Assembly: GCA_947630195.1 (NCBI GenBank)
Contig: CANRGQ010000050.1
Location: 1 to 9,416 of the forward strand
Source of the DNA: an uncultured Bacilli bacterium
GTDB lineage: Bacteria > Bacillota_I > Bacilli_A > RF39 > UBA660
DNA: 9,416 bases
Reading direction: 5' to 3'
The notes beneath the pieces are model-generated. The model worked only from the letters and a program-made list of their open reading frames with translations. It searched no databases and had not been told where the DNA came from. How positions within the stretch are numbered: the stretch's first letter is position 1; every line of letters begins with the position of its first letter. Of this stretch, positions 1-7,448 are shown in pieces. The position numbers and the translations under genes were made by a program.

Positions 1-1
1 T

Positions 2-76
2 ATGGCCTGTGGAGGAGTGAAATCCAATGAAGCAGGAAAGATAAGCCGTGAGGCTTATCAAGGTGAAACGAAATAA
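2..76 (+). CDS. Candidate C-terminal tail of an IS200/IS605-type TnpB protein (partial)
   Basis: A reading frame is open from the window edge to a TAA at 74-76 and encodes a tail beginning ACGGVKSNE and ending AYQGETK. An 'ACG-V' stretch followed by about 20 polar residues ending in a short Gln/Glu/Lys motif resembles the poorly conserved end of many TnpB (OrfB) proteins, the RNA-guided nucleases of IS200/IS605 elements. The segment is richer in G and C than the genes to its right, which fits an acquired sequence. No catalytic residue lies in this short piece, so the identity rests on general resemblance and on the RNA-like hairpin inside it. It could instead be the 3' part of a structured RNA with no protein. 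Confidence 0.35.
   Translation: MACGGVKSNEAGKISREAYQGETK
10..70 (+). ncRNA. Structured RNA segment, possibly the 3' scaffold of a TnpB omega RNA
   Basis: Positions 40-47 and 52-59 form a perfect 8-bp stem (GATAAGCC/GGCTTATC) closed by a GTGA tetraloop, a GNRA-type loop typical of functional RNA. A smaller TGGA/TCCA pairing (10-13 with 23-26) precedes it, and an unpaired GGTGAAACG follows at 62-70. There is no U-tract, so it is not a simple terminator. In IS200/IS605 elements the guide (omega) RNA overlaps the 3' end of tnpB and the right end of the element, which matches this placement. The structure is seen; the omega RNA identity is inferred. Confidence 0.35.
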
Positions 77-86
77 AATTTATTTA

Positions 87-115
87 TTGAGTTTTACTTA
101 TTGTTCTGGTAGAAT
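87..115 (+). promoter_or_regulatory. Sigma-A type promoter of miaB
   Basis: TTGAGT (87-92) and TAGAAT (110-115) are separated by 17 bases, close to the consensus. Transcription would start near 122, leaving a leader of only about 14 nt that is almost all Shine-Dalgarno (AAGGAAGTGAT, 122-132). The promoter lies just after the putative mobile-element tail, so miaB appears to be transcribed independently of what precedes it. Confidence 0.7.
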
Positions 116-135
116 ACAGGGAAGGAAGTGATATT

Positions 136-1548
136 ATGCATTTACCAGATTTAAATATTGCTAAAGATAGAAGTAGTAAAGATAATAAATATATAAATTT
201 AAAAGAAGATTATAAAGAAGTCTTTAAAGGTAAAAAGTATTTTTTAAGAACTTATGGTTGTCAAATGAATGTGCATGATAGTGAAGCTATTAGAAGTTAC
301 CTTGAAACTTTAGGTATGGAAAATACCGAAAAAATAGAAGATGCTAATGTAGTAGTTTTAAATACTTGTGCTATAAGAGAAAATGCTCGCGATAAAGTAG
401 TGGGCTTTTTAGGTAAATGTCATTATTTAAAGAAAAATAAAGAAGACTTTAAAATAGTTTTAACCGGATGTATGAGTGAACAACCAGACTTTATTAAAGA
501 TATTTTAGATAAACATAAATATATTGATATTGTTATTGGAACGCATAATATTCATGAACTACCAAAGTTATTATTAGAAAATAATTCGAAACAAGAAATA
601 GAGGTATATTCGAATAGTGATGAAGTAATTGAAGGAATGAATTATGAAAGAGATTCGAAATATACGGCTTGGGTTAATATTATGTATGGTTGTGATAAGT
701 TTTGTACTTATTGTATAGTGCCTTATACGAGAGGAAGAGAAAGAAGTAGAAAATTAGAAGATATAATCGAAGAAGTTGAAGATTTAATTAAAAAGGGTTA
801 TTTAGAAGTAACTTTACTTGGTCAAAATGTTAATGCTTATGGAATAGATATCGGAACTACTTTTAGCGAATTGTTAGAATGTGTGGCTAAAACAGGAATT
901 AAAAGAGTAAGATTTGTAACTAGTCATCCTTGGAATTTTACGGATGAAATGATTGAGGTTATTAGTAAATATGAAAATATTATGCCTTATATTCATTTAC
1001 CTTTGCAATCTGGTAGTGATAATATTTTAAAAAGAATGAATCGAAGATATACTAAGGATGAATATTTAAAATTATTTAATAAAATGAAAGAAAGAATACC
1101 TAATGTGGCTATTACGACCGATATTATTGTCGGATTTCCTAATGAAACTAGGGAAGACTTTGAAGAAACTTTAGATGTCGTAAAGAAATGTGAATTTGAT
1201 GGAGCTTATACATTTATCTTTTCACCAAGAGTAGGAACTCCCGCCGCTTTAATGGAAGATAAGACTCCAATGAAAGAAAAAGAAGAAAGATTACAAGAGT
1301 TAAATAATTTAGTCAATTATTATTCTAATAAAAGTAATCAAAAGTTACTTGGTAAAACTGTGGAAGTTTTAATTTTAGGAGAAAGTGAAAAAGATAGAAG
1401 TAAAGTCTATGGTTATACTGATACGATGAAACTGGTAAATGTTACTGGTAGTAAAGATGTTATAGGTAAAATTGTTAACGTAAAAATAACGGATGCCAAA
1501 AGTTTTAGTTTAGATGGGGAATACCAAAAAGAAAAGGTAGAAAATTAA
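136..1548 (+). CDS. miaB: tRNA-2-methylthio-N6-dimethylallyladenosine synthase MiaB
   Basis: MiaB is a cytoplasmic radical-SAM enzyme that adds a methylthio group to C2 of N6-isopentenyladenosine at position 37 of tRNAs reading UNN codons. The 470-residue protein has the full family layout. The N-terminal methylthiotransferase domain carries the three Cys that bind the auxiliary Fe-S cluster: C42 (YGCQMN), C78 (NTCAIRENA) and C112 (GCMSE). The radical-SAM core has C186-x3-C190-x2-C193 (YGCDKFCTYCIVPYTRGRE). A TRAM RNA-binding domain occupies roughly residues 400-465. The N-terminal extension before the first domain is usual in Bacillota MiaB. The ATG at 136 follows a good Shine-Dalgarno (AAGGAA, 122-127). 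YGCQMN plus the TRAM domain favour MiaB over its paralogues RimO and MtaB. Confidence 0.96.
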   Translation: MHLPDLNIAKDRSSKDNKYINLKEDYKEVFKGKKYFLRTYGCQMNVHDSEAIRSYLETLGMENTEKIEDANVVVLNTCAIRENARDKVVGFLGKCHYLKKNKEDFKIVLTGCMSEQPDFIKDILDKHKYIDIVIGTHNIHELPKLLLENNSKQEIEVYSNSDEVIEGMNYERDSKYTAWVNIMYGCDKFCTYCIVPYTRGRERSRKLEDIIEEVEDLIKKGYLEVTLLGQNVNAYGIDIGTTFSELLECVAKTGIKRVRFVTSHPWNFTDEMIEVISKYENIMPYIHLPLQSGSDNILKRMNRRYTKDEYLKLFNKMKERIPNVAITTDIIVGFPNETREDFEETLDVVKKCEFDGAYTFIFSPRVGTPAALMEDKTPMKEKEERLQELNNLVNYYSNKSNQKLLGKTVEVLILGESEKDRSKVYGYTDTMKLVNVTGSKDVIGKIVNVKITDAKSFSLDGEYQKEKVEN

Positions 1549-1569
1549 TTTAATTATATCTACCTTTTT
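1532..1569. terminator. Bidirectional intrinsic terminator between miaB and the glycosyltransferase
   Basis: AAAAGGTAGA (1532-1541) pairs perfectly with TCTACCTTTT (1559-1568), giving a 10-bp stem with a 17-nt AT-only loop. A T-run lies on each strand, so it can stop transcripts from both sides. The miaB stop (1546-1548) sits in the loop and the stop of the opposing gene (1560-1562) in the stem. Confidence 0.8.
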
Positions 1570-2606
1570 AAATGTAATTCTTTTATTTCTTCTATTAATT
1601 CTTTATCTTCTTTATCAAGATTTAAACTTTGGGTAATTTTAGTAAAGACTTTACTAAAGAAATAATACCACCATATATATTCATTATGATAATATTCAGG
1701 ATTAAGGGAAGCTTCTTGTAAATTATTATAGGCAAGTGTAGTTAGTCTTCTAAAAATATTTAATTTAATTTTGATGGGATAATCATTTTGAAAAAGCATC
1801 CCGATACTTTCTAAAAAACGATAGGTCATATTAATTTTAGCTAATTGTTCTTGATAATCTTGATATAAATTATGTTTTCTAAATAAATTTTCTAAATAAT
1901 CTAGAGCTTTTAAACTATTTAAATACCATATAGATTCATCAATGGTTCTCGTATGAGTTAAACTTTCTTGATGTTTTCGATAATTTACTAAGCTTTTAGG
2001 GGCAATACCTATAACATTAGATTTGGCTAAAATAAGGGGTGTAACGGCTAAATCTTCCGGAATTCTTTTTTCTTTAAAAGTGGGAAATTCTATTCCTTCT
2101 AAAATGCTTCTTTTATATAATTTGTTACCAATACCCACTGCTTCAAAAACAATAAAATCTTTATGATCATTTATTATAATACCTTGTTTTGGTTTATTAT
2201 TCATGGTGTTGTAACCATTTTTTAAATTAAAATGTTTATACATTACATTTAAACTAGTTTTAACAACTTCAGCATCATATTTTAAAGCGGTTTTTAACAT
2301 TTCTTCTAAAGCATTTTCTTTTAAAGTATCATCCCCATCTAAGAATTTAATATAATCGCCACTTGCGTGTTTAAGACCAATATTTCGTGCTGCAGATACC
2401 CCTTTATTATCTTCAGAAATAATAAGATAAGGAAGACTAACTGTTTTTAAATAATCTTGACTTATTAATAAGGTATTATCGGTACTTCCATCATTTACAA
2501 GAATGATTTCTATATTCTTATATGTTTGATTAGCAATACTTTTTAAACATTCTAAAATATATTTTTCTTCATTATAAGCCGTAACTATTACAGATATCCT
2601 TTTCAT
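1560..2606 (-). CDS. Family 2 (GT-A fold) glycosyltransferase
   Basis: This 348-residue protein is predicted to transfer a sugar from a nucleotide-sugar donor to a cell-surface glycan or glycolipid. The N-terminal GT2 domain has the nucleotide-binding start (ISVIVTAYNEE, residues 4-14), VNDGSTD (37-43), GVSAARN (69-75) and the metal-binding DxD within FLDGDD (88-93, D90 and D92). PEDLA (183-187) supplies the likely acidic catalytic pair. The C-terminal 150 residues are a helical extension without membrane segments, as in WaaE/EpsJ-like enzymes. The ATG at 2604-2606 is chosen because AAAGGGGG lies 5 bases upstream. An 18-codon upstream extension to 2660 overlaps the promoter and is rejected. 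The gene is transcribed alone, away from the GGDEF operon. Donor and acceptor cannot be told from the sequence. Confidence 0.88.
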   Translation of the reverse strand: MKRISVIVTAYNEEKYILECLKSIANQTYKNIEIILVNDGSTDNTLLISQDYLKTVSLPYLIISEDNKGVSAARNIGLKHASGDYIKFLDGDDTLKENALEEMLKTALKYDAEVVKTSLNVMYKHFNLKNGYNTMNNKPKQGIIINDHKDFIVFEAVGIGNKLYKRSILEGIEFPTFKEKRIPEDLAVTPLILAKSNVIGIAPKSLVNYRKHQESLTHTRTIDESIWYLNSLKALDYLENLFRKHNLYQDYQEQLAKINMTYRFLESIGMLFQNDYPIKIKLNIFRRLTTLAYNNLQEASLNPEYYHNEYIWWYYFFSKVFTKITQSLNLDKEDKELIEEIKELHLKR

Positions 2607-2631
2607 ATTTTCCCCCTTTAAATTAGGACAT

Positions 2632-2660
2632 ATTATACTATGTTTGCCAACAAATGTCAA
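2632..2660 (-). promoter_or_regulatory. Consensus sigma-A promoter of the glycosyltransferase
   Basis: On the minus strand TTGACA (2660-2655) and TATAAT (2637-2632) are both perfect consensus hexamers with a 17-base spacer. The transcript would begin near 2625, about 19 nt before the ATG, with AAAGGGGG as the ribosome-binding site. Confidence 0.85.
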
Positions 2661-2692
2661 ATTAACAAAAAATTGACAAAGTTAGTTACAGT

Positions 2693-2721
2693 TTGCCATA
2701 AAATTAAATACATAGTATAAT
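2693..2721 (+). promoter_or_regulatory. Sigma-A promoter of the membrane protein/GGDEF/YihY operon
   Basis: TTGCCA (2693-2698), a 17-base spacer and a perfect TATAAT (2716-2721) precede the operon. Transcription would start near 2728. GAGGTG (2735-2740) then lies 7 bases before a TTG start codon. Confidence 0.8.
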
Positions 2722-2747
2722 ATTATTAGCCAAAGAGGTGAATTATT

Positions 2748-3221
2748 TTGAATAAAATAAAAAAAATATGGACAGAGAATAAAGTATTATTTGTTCTAGG
2801 AGTCATTTTAATTGTTTGTTTAATAGTCTTTTTAGGAGTATCTATTAAGTATTTCTATGGTTCTAATACCAATAAATATGGAAGTAGACTTGATAGTATT
2901 AAAGATACACCATTAAGTGAAGAATTATTTAAAGATATTGAAAGTAAATTAAAGGAAAATGAGAAAGTAAGTAAGGTAACTTCTAATTTACAAGGTAAAG
3001 TAGTTTATATTACCATTACTTTTAATGACGGAACAACTTTAGATGACGCTAAAAAAATTGCCGAAGAAGTCATACCTTTATTTAATGAAGATGAACTTAA
3101 ATTATATGATATTGAACTTACCATAAAATCAAATGAATTTACTTTAATGGGAGCTCATAACTCTAATGGTAGTGGCACAACTGTATGGGCTAACAATAAT
3201 GTTAAAGAAAGTAATGAATAA
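2748..3221 (+). CDS. Single-pass membrane protein of unknown function
   Basis: I do not recognise a named family for this 157-residue protein. It has a short basic cytoplasmic N-terminus (NKIKKIW), one hydrophobic helix at about residues 13-33, and a soluble domain of about 120 residues that is probably extracytoplasmic. That domain looks alpha/beta: a charged amphipathic helix near 55-75, strands (VVYITITF, then a strand near LYDIELTI), and a flexible Gly/Asn/Ser-rich end. The start is TTG, supported by GAGGTG 7 bases upstream; there is no better ATG. It is first in the operon, ends 2 bases before the GGDEF gene and is probably translationally coupled to it. A role as an accessory or partner of that sensor is a guess from position only. 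Confidence 0.8.
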   Translation: MNKIKKIWTENKVLFVLGVILIVCLIVFLGVSIKYFYGSNTNKYGSRLDSIKDTPLSEELFKDIESKLKENEKVSKVTSNLQGKVVYITITFNDGTTLDDAKKIAEEVIPLFNEDELKLYDIELTIKSNEFTLMGAHNSNGSGTTVWANNNVKESNE

Positions 3222-3223
3222 TT

Positions 3224-5236
3224 ATGAAAAAGAAGAGTTGGTTTATTATAACTCCCATAATTATCCTTTTAATAGGGATTGGGACGCTTATAATAATTAA
3301 AAATATTACTAATTCAAATAATTTAACAAGTGAAGAGCGAACTTGGATTAATAGTAATATAAATAATGTTCAAAATGTTTATGTGGTTAAAGATGAGAAT
3401 ATCGTTAGTAAAGATGGCCATGGGGTTTTCTATGACTTTCTAGAGGATTTCAAGGCCGAATATGGGATAAATGTTAATGTGGTTTCGACCAATGCTTTAA
3501 GTACCCAAGCCGGGGTTAATCTAAATTATACGCATGAAGCAAATAACGATAATTTAGTTTTTCTAACTGATCATTATGTTATTTTAAGTAAAGATAAAAC
3601 TACTTTTAATTCAAACTCTGATTTAGAAGGTTTAACTATTGGTATTTTAAATGAAGACAGGAGTGTTATCAGTACTTATTTAAAGGGTGATAATATTACT
3701 TTAAATGGTTATGATGAAATAGATGAATTATTTACATCCTTAGATTCTAAAGAAAAATATATTATTTTACCAAGAATAAAATATTTAGATGAAATATTAA
3801 CTAAAAATTTAAATATAGCTTATCATTTAAGTGATATTAATACTTATTATTATCTTTCGGGAAGTGGCGATATTTTCAGTAGTATCTTAGAAAAATACTA
3901 TCATAAATGGGAAGATAAAAATTTAAATAAATATATTAAAGAAGAAGAATTTAAAATATTTACTGATTCTTTAAATATTAGTGATAAAGAAGTGGATAAA
4001 CTACTTTCTGTAAACTATAACTATGCCTTCATTAATAATAGTCCTTATGAAGTTATTATGAGTGGCAATTATGGGGGAATTATTGCGGAATACCTTCAAG
4101 AATTTAGTAAGTTTAGTGGTATCTTCTTTAATGTTACTAAATATAGTAATGAAACTAAATTAGTTGATGCAATTAACCATAATAAAGTTGATTTGTATTT
4201 TGACTTTAATACAGGTATTAATTCTAATTATTTAAAAAGTGAGACAGGTATTATAAGTACCATGTCTATTATTGCCCATTATAATAATTTAAAAGTTATT
4301 AATTCCGTATATGGTTTACAAGGGGAAACTGTTTATGTGGAAAAGGGTAGTGTTTTAGAAAATTATTTAAATAGTATTGGGAATATTAATATCAAAACTT
4401 ATGAAAATAATGAAGAGTTATTTAAACTAAATCGCGAGAATGCCATTATTGTGATGGATACATATATTTATAATTATTACCATAATAGTAGACTTAATAA
4501 CTATGTTAGTCGTTATGAAGATTATTTAAATAATGAATATTACTTTAGAATTAAAAGTGGTAATGAAACTTTAAAAACTTTACTTGATAGATATATTAAT
4601 TATTTAGATCCGCATACCGTTATTAATAATGGTATAACGAGTCATATGAAGACTGTTAGTCATGGAAGCATTTTAAATAATATTGCTATCTATTTCATCT
4701 TGAGTATTATTTTAGTTTTAGTAAGTGGTTTTATTGTTTATCATAATTCTAAAAAAATAAGAATTGCGAGAAGACTTAAAAAAGATGATAAGATTAGATT
4801 TATTGATGAACTTACATGTCTTAAAAATAGAGCTTACTTAAGTGATTTTATGAAAACTTGGAGTAATAATACGATATATCCCCAAACGATAATTGTTGTT
4901 GATTTAAATCGTCTTCAAGAAATAAATGATAAATATGGGGTAAGTGAAGGAGACAAACAAATTCAAGCAGCGGCGAATGCGTTAATCAAAACCCAACTTG
5001 ATAATAGTGAGCTTATGCGTAGTGATGGTAATGAGTTTGTAATTTATACAGTAGGTTATTCGCAAAAACAAATTATTAATTATATTCATAAATTAAATAA
5101 AGAATTAGGTAAACTTCCATATAATTTTGGAGCCGAATTTGGTTATAGTATGATTTTAAATAATTTAAAAACCATTGAAGATGCCTTAACGGAAGCCACG
5201 ATGGATATGAAAAATAAAAAGGTAAGTGGTAAATGA
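3224..5236 (+). CDS. Membrane-bound tandem solute-binding-domain GGDEF protein with degenerate signature
   Basis: This 670-residue protein has an N-terminal membrane helix (about 6-26), an extracytoplasmic region resembling two tandem family 3 solute-binding (periplasmic-binding-like) domains (about 50-260 and 265-470), a second helix (about 486-506), and a cytoplasmic GGDEF domain starting at DELTCLKNR. GGDEF proteins make cyclic di-GMP from two GTP. Metal- and substrate-binding positions D560, N568 and D577 are kept with the spacing seen in PleD (+8, +17). The signature, however, is DGNEF (601-605) instead of GG[D/E]EF, losing the first Gly and the metal-binding acid. No RxxD inhibitory site is visible. 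It may be a weak or altered cyclase or a nucleotide sensor. The start follows the previous stop by 2 bases with a weak Shine-Dalgarno. Its stop overlaps the next start by 4 bases. Confidence 0.88.
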   Translation: MKKKSWFIITPIIILLIGIGTLIIIKNITNSNNLTSEERTWINSNINNVQNVYVVKDENIVSKDGHGVFYDFLEDFKAEYGINVNVVSTNALSTQAGVNLNYTHEANNDNLVFLTDHYVILSKDKTTFNSNSDLEGLTIGILNEDRSVISTYLKGDNITLNGYDEIDELFTSLDSKEKYIILPRIKYLDEILTKNLNIAYHLSDINTYYYLSGSGDIFSSILEKYYHKWEDKNLNKYIKEEEFKIFTDSLNISDKEVDKLLSVNYNYAFINNSPYEVIMSGNYGGIIAEYLQEFSKFSGIFFNVTKYSNETKLVDAINHNKVDLYFDFNTGINSNYLKSETGIISTMSIIAHYNNLKVINSVYGLQGETVYVEKGSVLENYLNSIGNINIKTYENNEELFKLNRENAIIVMDTYIYNYYHNSRLNNYVSRYEDYLNNEYYFRIKSGNETLKTLLDRYINYLDPHTVINNGITSHMKTVSHGSILNNIAIYFILSIILVLVSGFIVYHNSKKIRIARRLKKDDKIRFIDELTCLKNRAYLSDFMKTWSNNTIYPQTIIVVDLNRLQEINDKYGVSEGDKQIQAAANALIKTQLDNSELMRSDGNEFVIYTVGYSQKQIINYIHKLNKELGKLPYNFGAEFGYSMILNNLKTIEDALTEATMDMKNKKVSGK

Positions 5237-6102
5237 TGAAGAAAAGAGTTACCAGTGCTAAAAATAAAATAAAAGAGTTTATCCAAAATTTTGTGAAAGT
5301 TATAAGACGAAGTGATATGATTGTGTTACCCGGTAATATTGCGTTCTTCTTAGTTTTAGCCATCATCCCGGCTTTAGGATTAATTTCTTATGCGGCTTCG
5401 ATGTTAAATTTATCGGTTTCTGTATTATATGATTTTATTGCTAATTCTTTTTCCAAAGAAATGGCTAATTTAATTCTAGGCGTAAACTTAAGTAATAATT
5501 CCGGTATTCATTTCTTTATTACGGTTATCATCGGTTTTTATATCGCCAGTAATGGTGCCGATTCAATTATTACGGCCAGTAATACCATTTATGGAATTGA
5601 AAACAAAAATTGGTTAAAAAGAAGATTAAAAGCTTTTGGTTTGACTTTCTTACTTGTTTTACTATTAGTCTTCATGTTAATTGTTCCAGTATTTGGTAAT
5701 TTAATTATTGATTTAATTCAAGAAGTTAATTTAAATTCGGCGATAACTTTAAGAATAGTCCAAATATTTGATTTAATTAAAGGTCCGATATCTTGGCTTA
5801 TTATGTTTATTATCATTAGGATTATTTATGCGGTGGCTCCAGATAAACCTCATAAAGATAGAGTAATCAATTATGGGGCTTTGTTTACGACTGTTGGTTG
5901 GGTAATTGTTACGATTATTTATTCATGGTATGTTACAAGTTATGCTGAATATCAAGCCTTATATGGTGGACTTGCTTCTATTGTGGTCTTAATGATTTGG
6001 TTTTATATTTTGTCTTATATATTTACGGTGGGCATTGCTTTAAACAACCAAAAAGATGATGATAATTTACTAAAAAATGGCACGATAAAAGAAGATAAAT
6101 AG
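5233..6102 (+). CDS. yihY: YihY/BrkB-family integral membrane protein
   Basis: This family was formerly misnamed ribonuclease BN; its members are inner-membrane proteins of uncertain function. The 289-residue length is typical. An amphipathic N-terminus is followed by about six membrane segments (roughly 35-58, 93-115, 135-158, 180-198, 210-232 and 242-268). LPGNIAFFLVLAIIPAL is the recognisable first-helix motif, matching the family's 'AFY-LLALPPLL' region. Conserved-type features also include the small-residue stretch ASNGADSIITA and the late GGLASIVVLMIWFY helix. The ATG overlaps the stop of the GGDEF gene (ATGA), which implies translational coupling. AAGG lies about 10 bases upstream. As last gene of the operon it suggests an envelope-related role for the group, but none is demonstrated by the sequence. 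Confidence 0.9.
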   Translation: MMKKRVTSAKNKIKEFIQNFVKVIRRSDMIVLPGNIAFFLVLAIIPALGLISYAASMLNLSVSVLYDFIANSFSKEMANLILGVNLSNNSGIHFFITVIIGFYIASNGADSIITASNTIYGIENKNWLKRRLKAFGLTFLLVLLLVFMLIVPVFGNLIIDLIQEVNLNSAITLRIVQIFDLIKGPISWLIMFIIIRIIYAVAPDKPHKDRVINYGALFTTVGWVIVTIIYSWYVTSYAEYQALYGGLASIVVLMIWFYILSYIFTVGIALNNQKDDDNLLKNGTIKEDK

Positions 6103-6111
6103 GTCATAATA

Positions 6112-6147
6112 AAAATATGTACACAGGTATTACTTAGTACATATTTT
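6112..6147 (+). promoter_or_regulatory. 11-bp hairpin whose loop can pair with sequence flanking the terminator
   Basis: AAAATATGTAC (6112-6122) and GTACATATTTT (6137-6147) form a perfect stem with a 14-nt loop. Loop bases 6125-6135 are complementary to 6189-6199 over 11 positions (ten Watson-Crick, one G-U). The latter segment directly abuts the terminator stem. A pseudoknot-like fold in the 3' region of the yihY transcript is therefore possible. Function is unknown. Confidence 0.45.
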
Positions 6148-6199
6148 ATTTTGATATCAATCTAGTATTTTTTACTAACGATATTAAAAAGTAATACTT

Positions 6200-6225
6200 A
6201 AAAAGGAAGTCAAATTCCTTTTTTT
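6200..6225 (+). terminator. Intrinsic terminator of the GGDEF/YihY operon
   Basis: AAAAAGGAA (6200-6208) pairs with TTCCTTTTT (6215-6223) around a 6-nt loop and runs into T residues to 6225. It closes the three-gene operon about 100 nt after the YihY stop and about 30 nt before the MFS start. Confidence 0.8.
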
Positions 6226-6226
6226 G

Positions 6227-6247
6227 TGTTATACTTTATTTAGGTGA
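6227..6247 (+). promoter_or_regulatory. Extended -10 promoter and ribosome-binding site of the MFS gene
   Basis: TG-T-TATACT (6227-6235) is an extended -10 element placed directly after the terminator. The -35 is poor (AGTCAA/AAGTCA near 6207-6213, inside the terminator). Transcription would start near 6242, right at the Shine-Dalgarno AGGTGA (6242-6247), so the leader would be very short. Confidence 0.5.
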
Positions 6248-6253
6248 AGTAAG

Positions 6254-7429
6254 ATGCAAAAATTGAAATTAAATCGCAATATCATTGGTTTAATTGGCTG
6301 CACATGTATTAATAATATACTATATATGTTTTTAAATACTTTTATGGTGGCATATTTTATAACTTTAACTAATTATGATTATCGTTTAATTTCTCTTTAT
6401 TATATAATGTCATTTATTTTCATTATGTTAACATCTTTAGTATTAGGAAGAATTATTAAAAATAAAAGTCAAGTTGGGATTTTTCGTCTAGGTATTATAA
6501 TGTATTCTTTTTATATTTTATTAATTGCCTTTTTAAAGGAAAGAATAGTAGACTATTATCTTTATTTAGGTTCTTTTTATGGTCTAGTGCAAGGACTATT
6601 TTGGAGTGCGGGTCATGCTTTAATTAATGAGTATACAGCAAAGGAAGAAAATGACTTTATTTCTCTAAGGTCCATTATAAGTGAAATATTACAAGTAATT
6701 ATCCCTTTTATTTTAGGAGTGTCAATTGAGTTTACATCATTTCCTTATATTGCTAAAATTATTCTTTTACTCTCTTTTTTCCAATTTTCTTTTTCTCTAC
6801 TTATTCAAGATAAGAAAAAAATTGTTAAACAAAAATATGATTTAAAAAAATATTTCCATTATATTAAAGATAATCAAAGTTTTAAAGTATTTTATAAATT
6901 AATTGCTTGTGATGGAATAATTAGTTATCTTTTAGATACTCTAATTACTATTTTAATTGTTATGACTTTTAAGACTTCTTTGAATTTAGGAATACTTACA
7001 ACTATTTTTTCTTTCTGTTCAATTGTTTCGGTTTATATTTTCCAGAAAAGATTAAATAACACTAAAAATATTAGTATAGTTAGTGCTATATGTATGATTG
7101 CAAGTACTCTTATTTTACTAATTTCTATTAATAAAGCCACTATTATTATTTATGAATTATGTGAAAGTGTTTTCTTGGTTTTATTAATTAATAAAGCCGA
7201 AACTAAAAGATATGAAGTAATAAATAAAGATAAAGAAGTAATGCATAATTATTTAGTGGAACATCAAGTTTTAGCAGAAATCTCTTTAAATATATCAAGA
7301 ATTTTAGGTTATATAATTCTATTCTTAGCTAGTTTAATTAATAGTATGGTGATTTTTAAAATTCTTTTGGCTATCGTTTCCTTATTTATCATATTATATT
7401 GTGCTTTAATGAATAAACTAGACGATTAA
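6254..7429 (+). CDS. Major facilitator superfamily transporter (YqgE-like)
   Basis: This 391-residue polytopic membrane protein has about 11-12 predicted helices and a longer basic cytoplasmic loop near the middle (QDKKKIVKQKYDLKKYFHY), as expected for two six-helix MFS halves. The loop after the second helix (LGRIIKNKSQVGIFRLG) fits the family's 'G-x-D/G-R-x-G-R-R' position in degenerate form. The stretch GLVQGLFWSAGHALINEY resembles the YqgE-type putative transporters of Bacillota, which are normally about 400-430 residues. The ATG has AGGTGA 6 bases upstream. Substrate and direction cannot be deduced. The gene has its own promoter after a terminator, and no clear terminator is visible before the hsp20 promoter. 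Its codons are extremely A/T-rich, like its neighbours. Confidence 0.8.
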   Translation: MQKLKLNRNIIGLIGCTCINNILYMFLNTFMVAYFITLTNYDYRLISLYYIMSFIFIMLTSLVLGRIIKNKSQVGIFRLGIIMYSFYILLIAFLKERIVDYYLYLGSFYGLVQGLFWSAGHALINEYTAKEENDFISLRSIISEILQVIIPFILGVSIEFTSFPYIAKIILLLSFFQFSFSLLIQDKKKIVKQKYDLKKYFHYIKDNQSFKVFYKLIACDGIISYLLDTLITILIVMTFKTSLNLGILTTIFSFCSIVSVYIFQKRLNNTKNISIVSAICMIASTLILLISINKATIIIYELCESVFLVLLINKAETKRYEVINKDKEVMHNYLVEHQVLAEISLNISRILGYIILFLASLINSMVIFKILLAIVSLFIILYCALMNKLDD

Positions 7430-7448
7430 ATGTGAAAATTTTATGAAA

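Larger units (their letters stand above)
2630..2723. repeat. 14-bp inverted repeat around the divergent -10 boxes
   Basis: ATATTATACTATGT at 2630-2643 is the exact reverse complement of ACATAGTATAATAT at 2710-2723. Each copy contains the -10 box of one of the two divergent promoters. TTTGCCA is also present twice in direct orientation (2643-2649 and 2692-2698), and TGTCAA/TTGACA form another inverted pair (2655-2660 and 2673-2678). The shared sequence extends beyond the TATAAT hexamer. Confidence 0.6.

Noticed and set aside
2607..2660. 18-codon N-terminal extension of the glycosyltransferase
   Set aside because: It lies over the consensus promoter, and the internal ATG at 2604-2606 has a strong ribosome-binding site directly before the conserved GT2 start.
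5076..5366. Minus-strand ORF of 96 codons
   Set aside because: It overlaps the end of the GGDEF gene and the start of yihY, both well supported, and has no recognisable domain.
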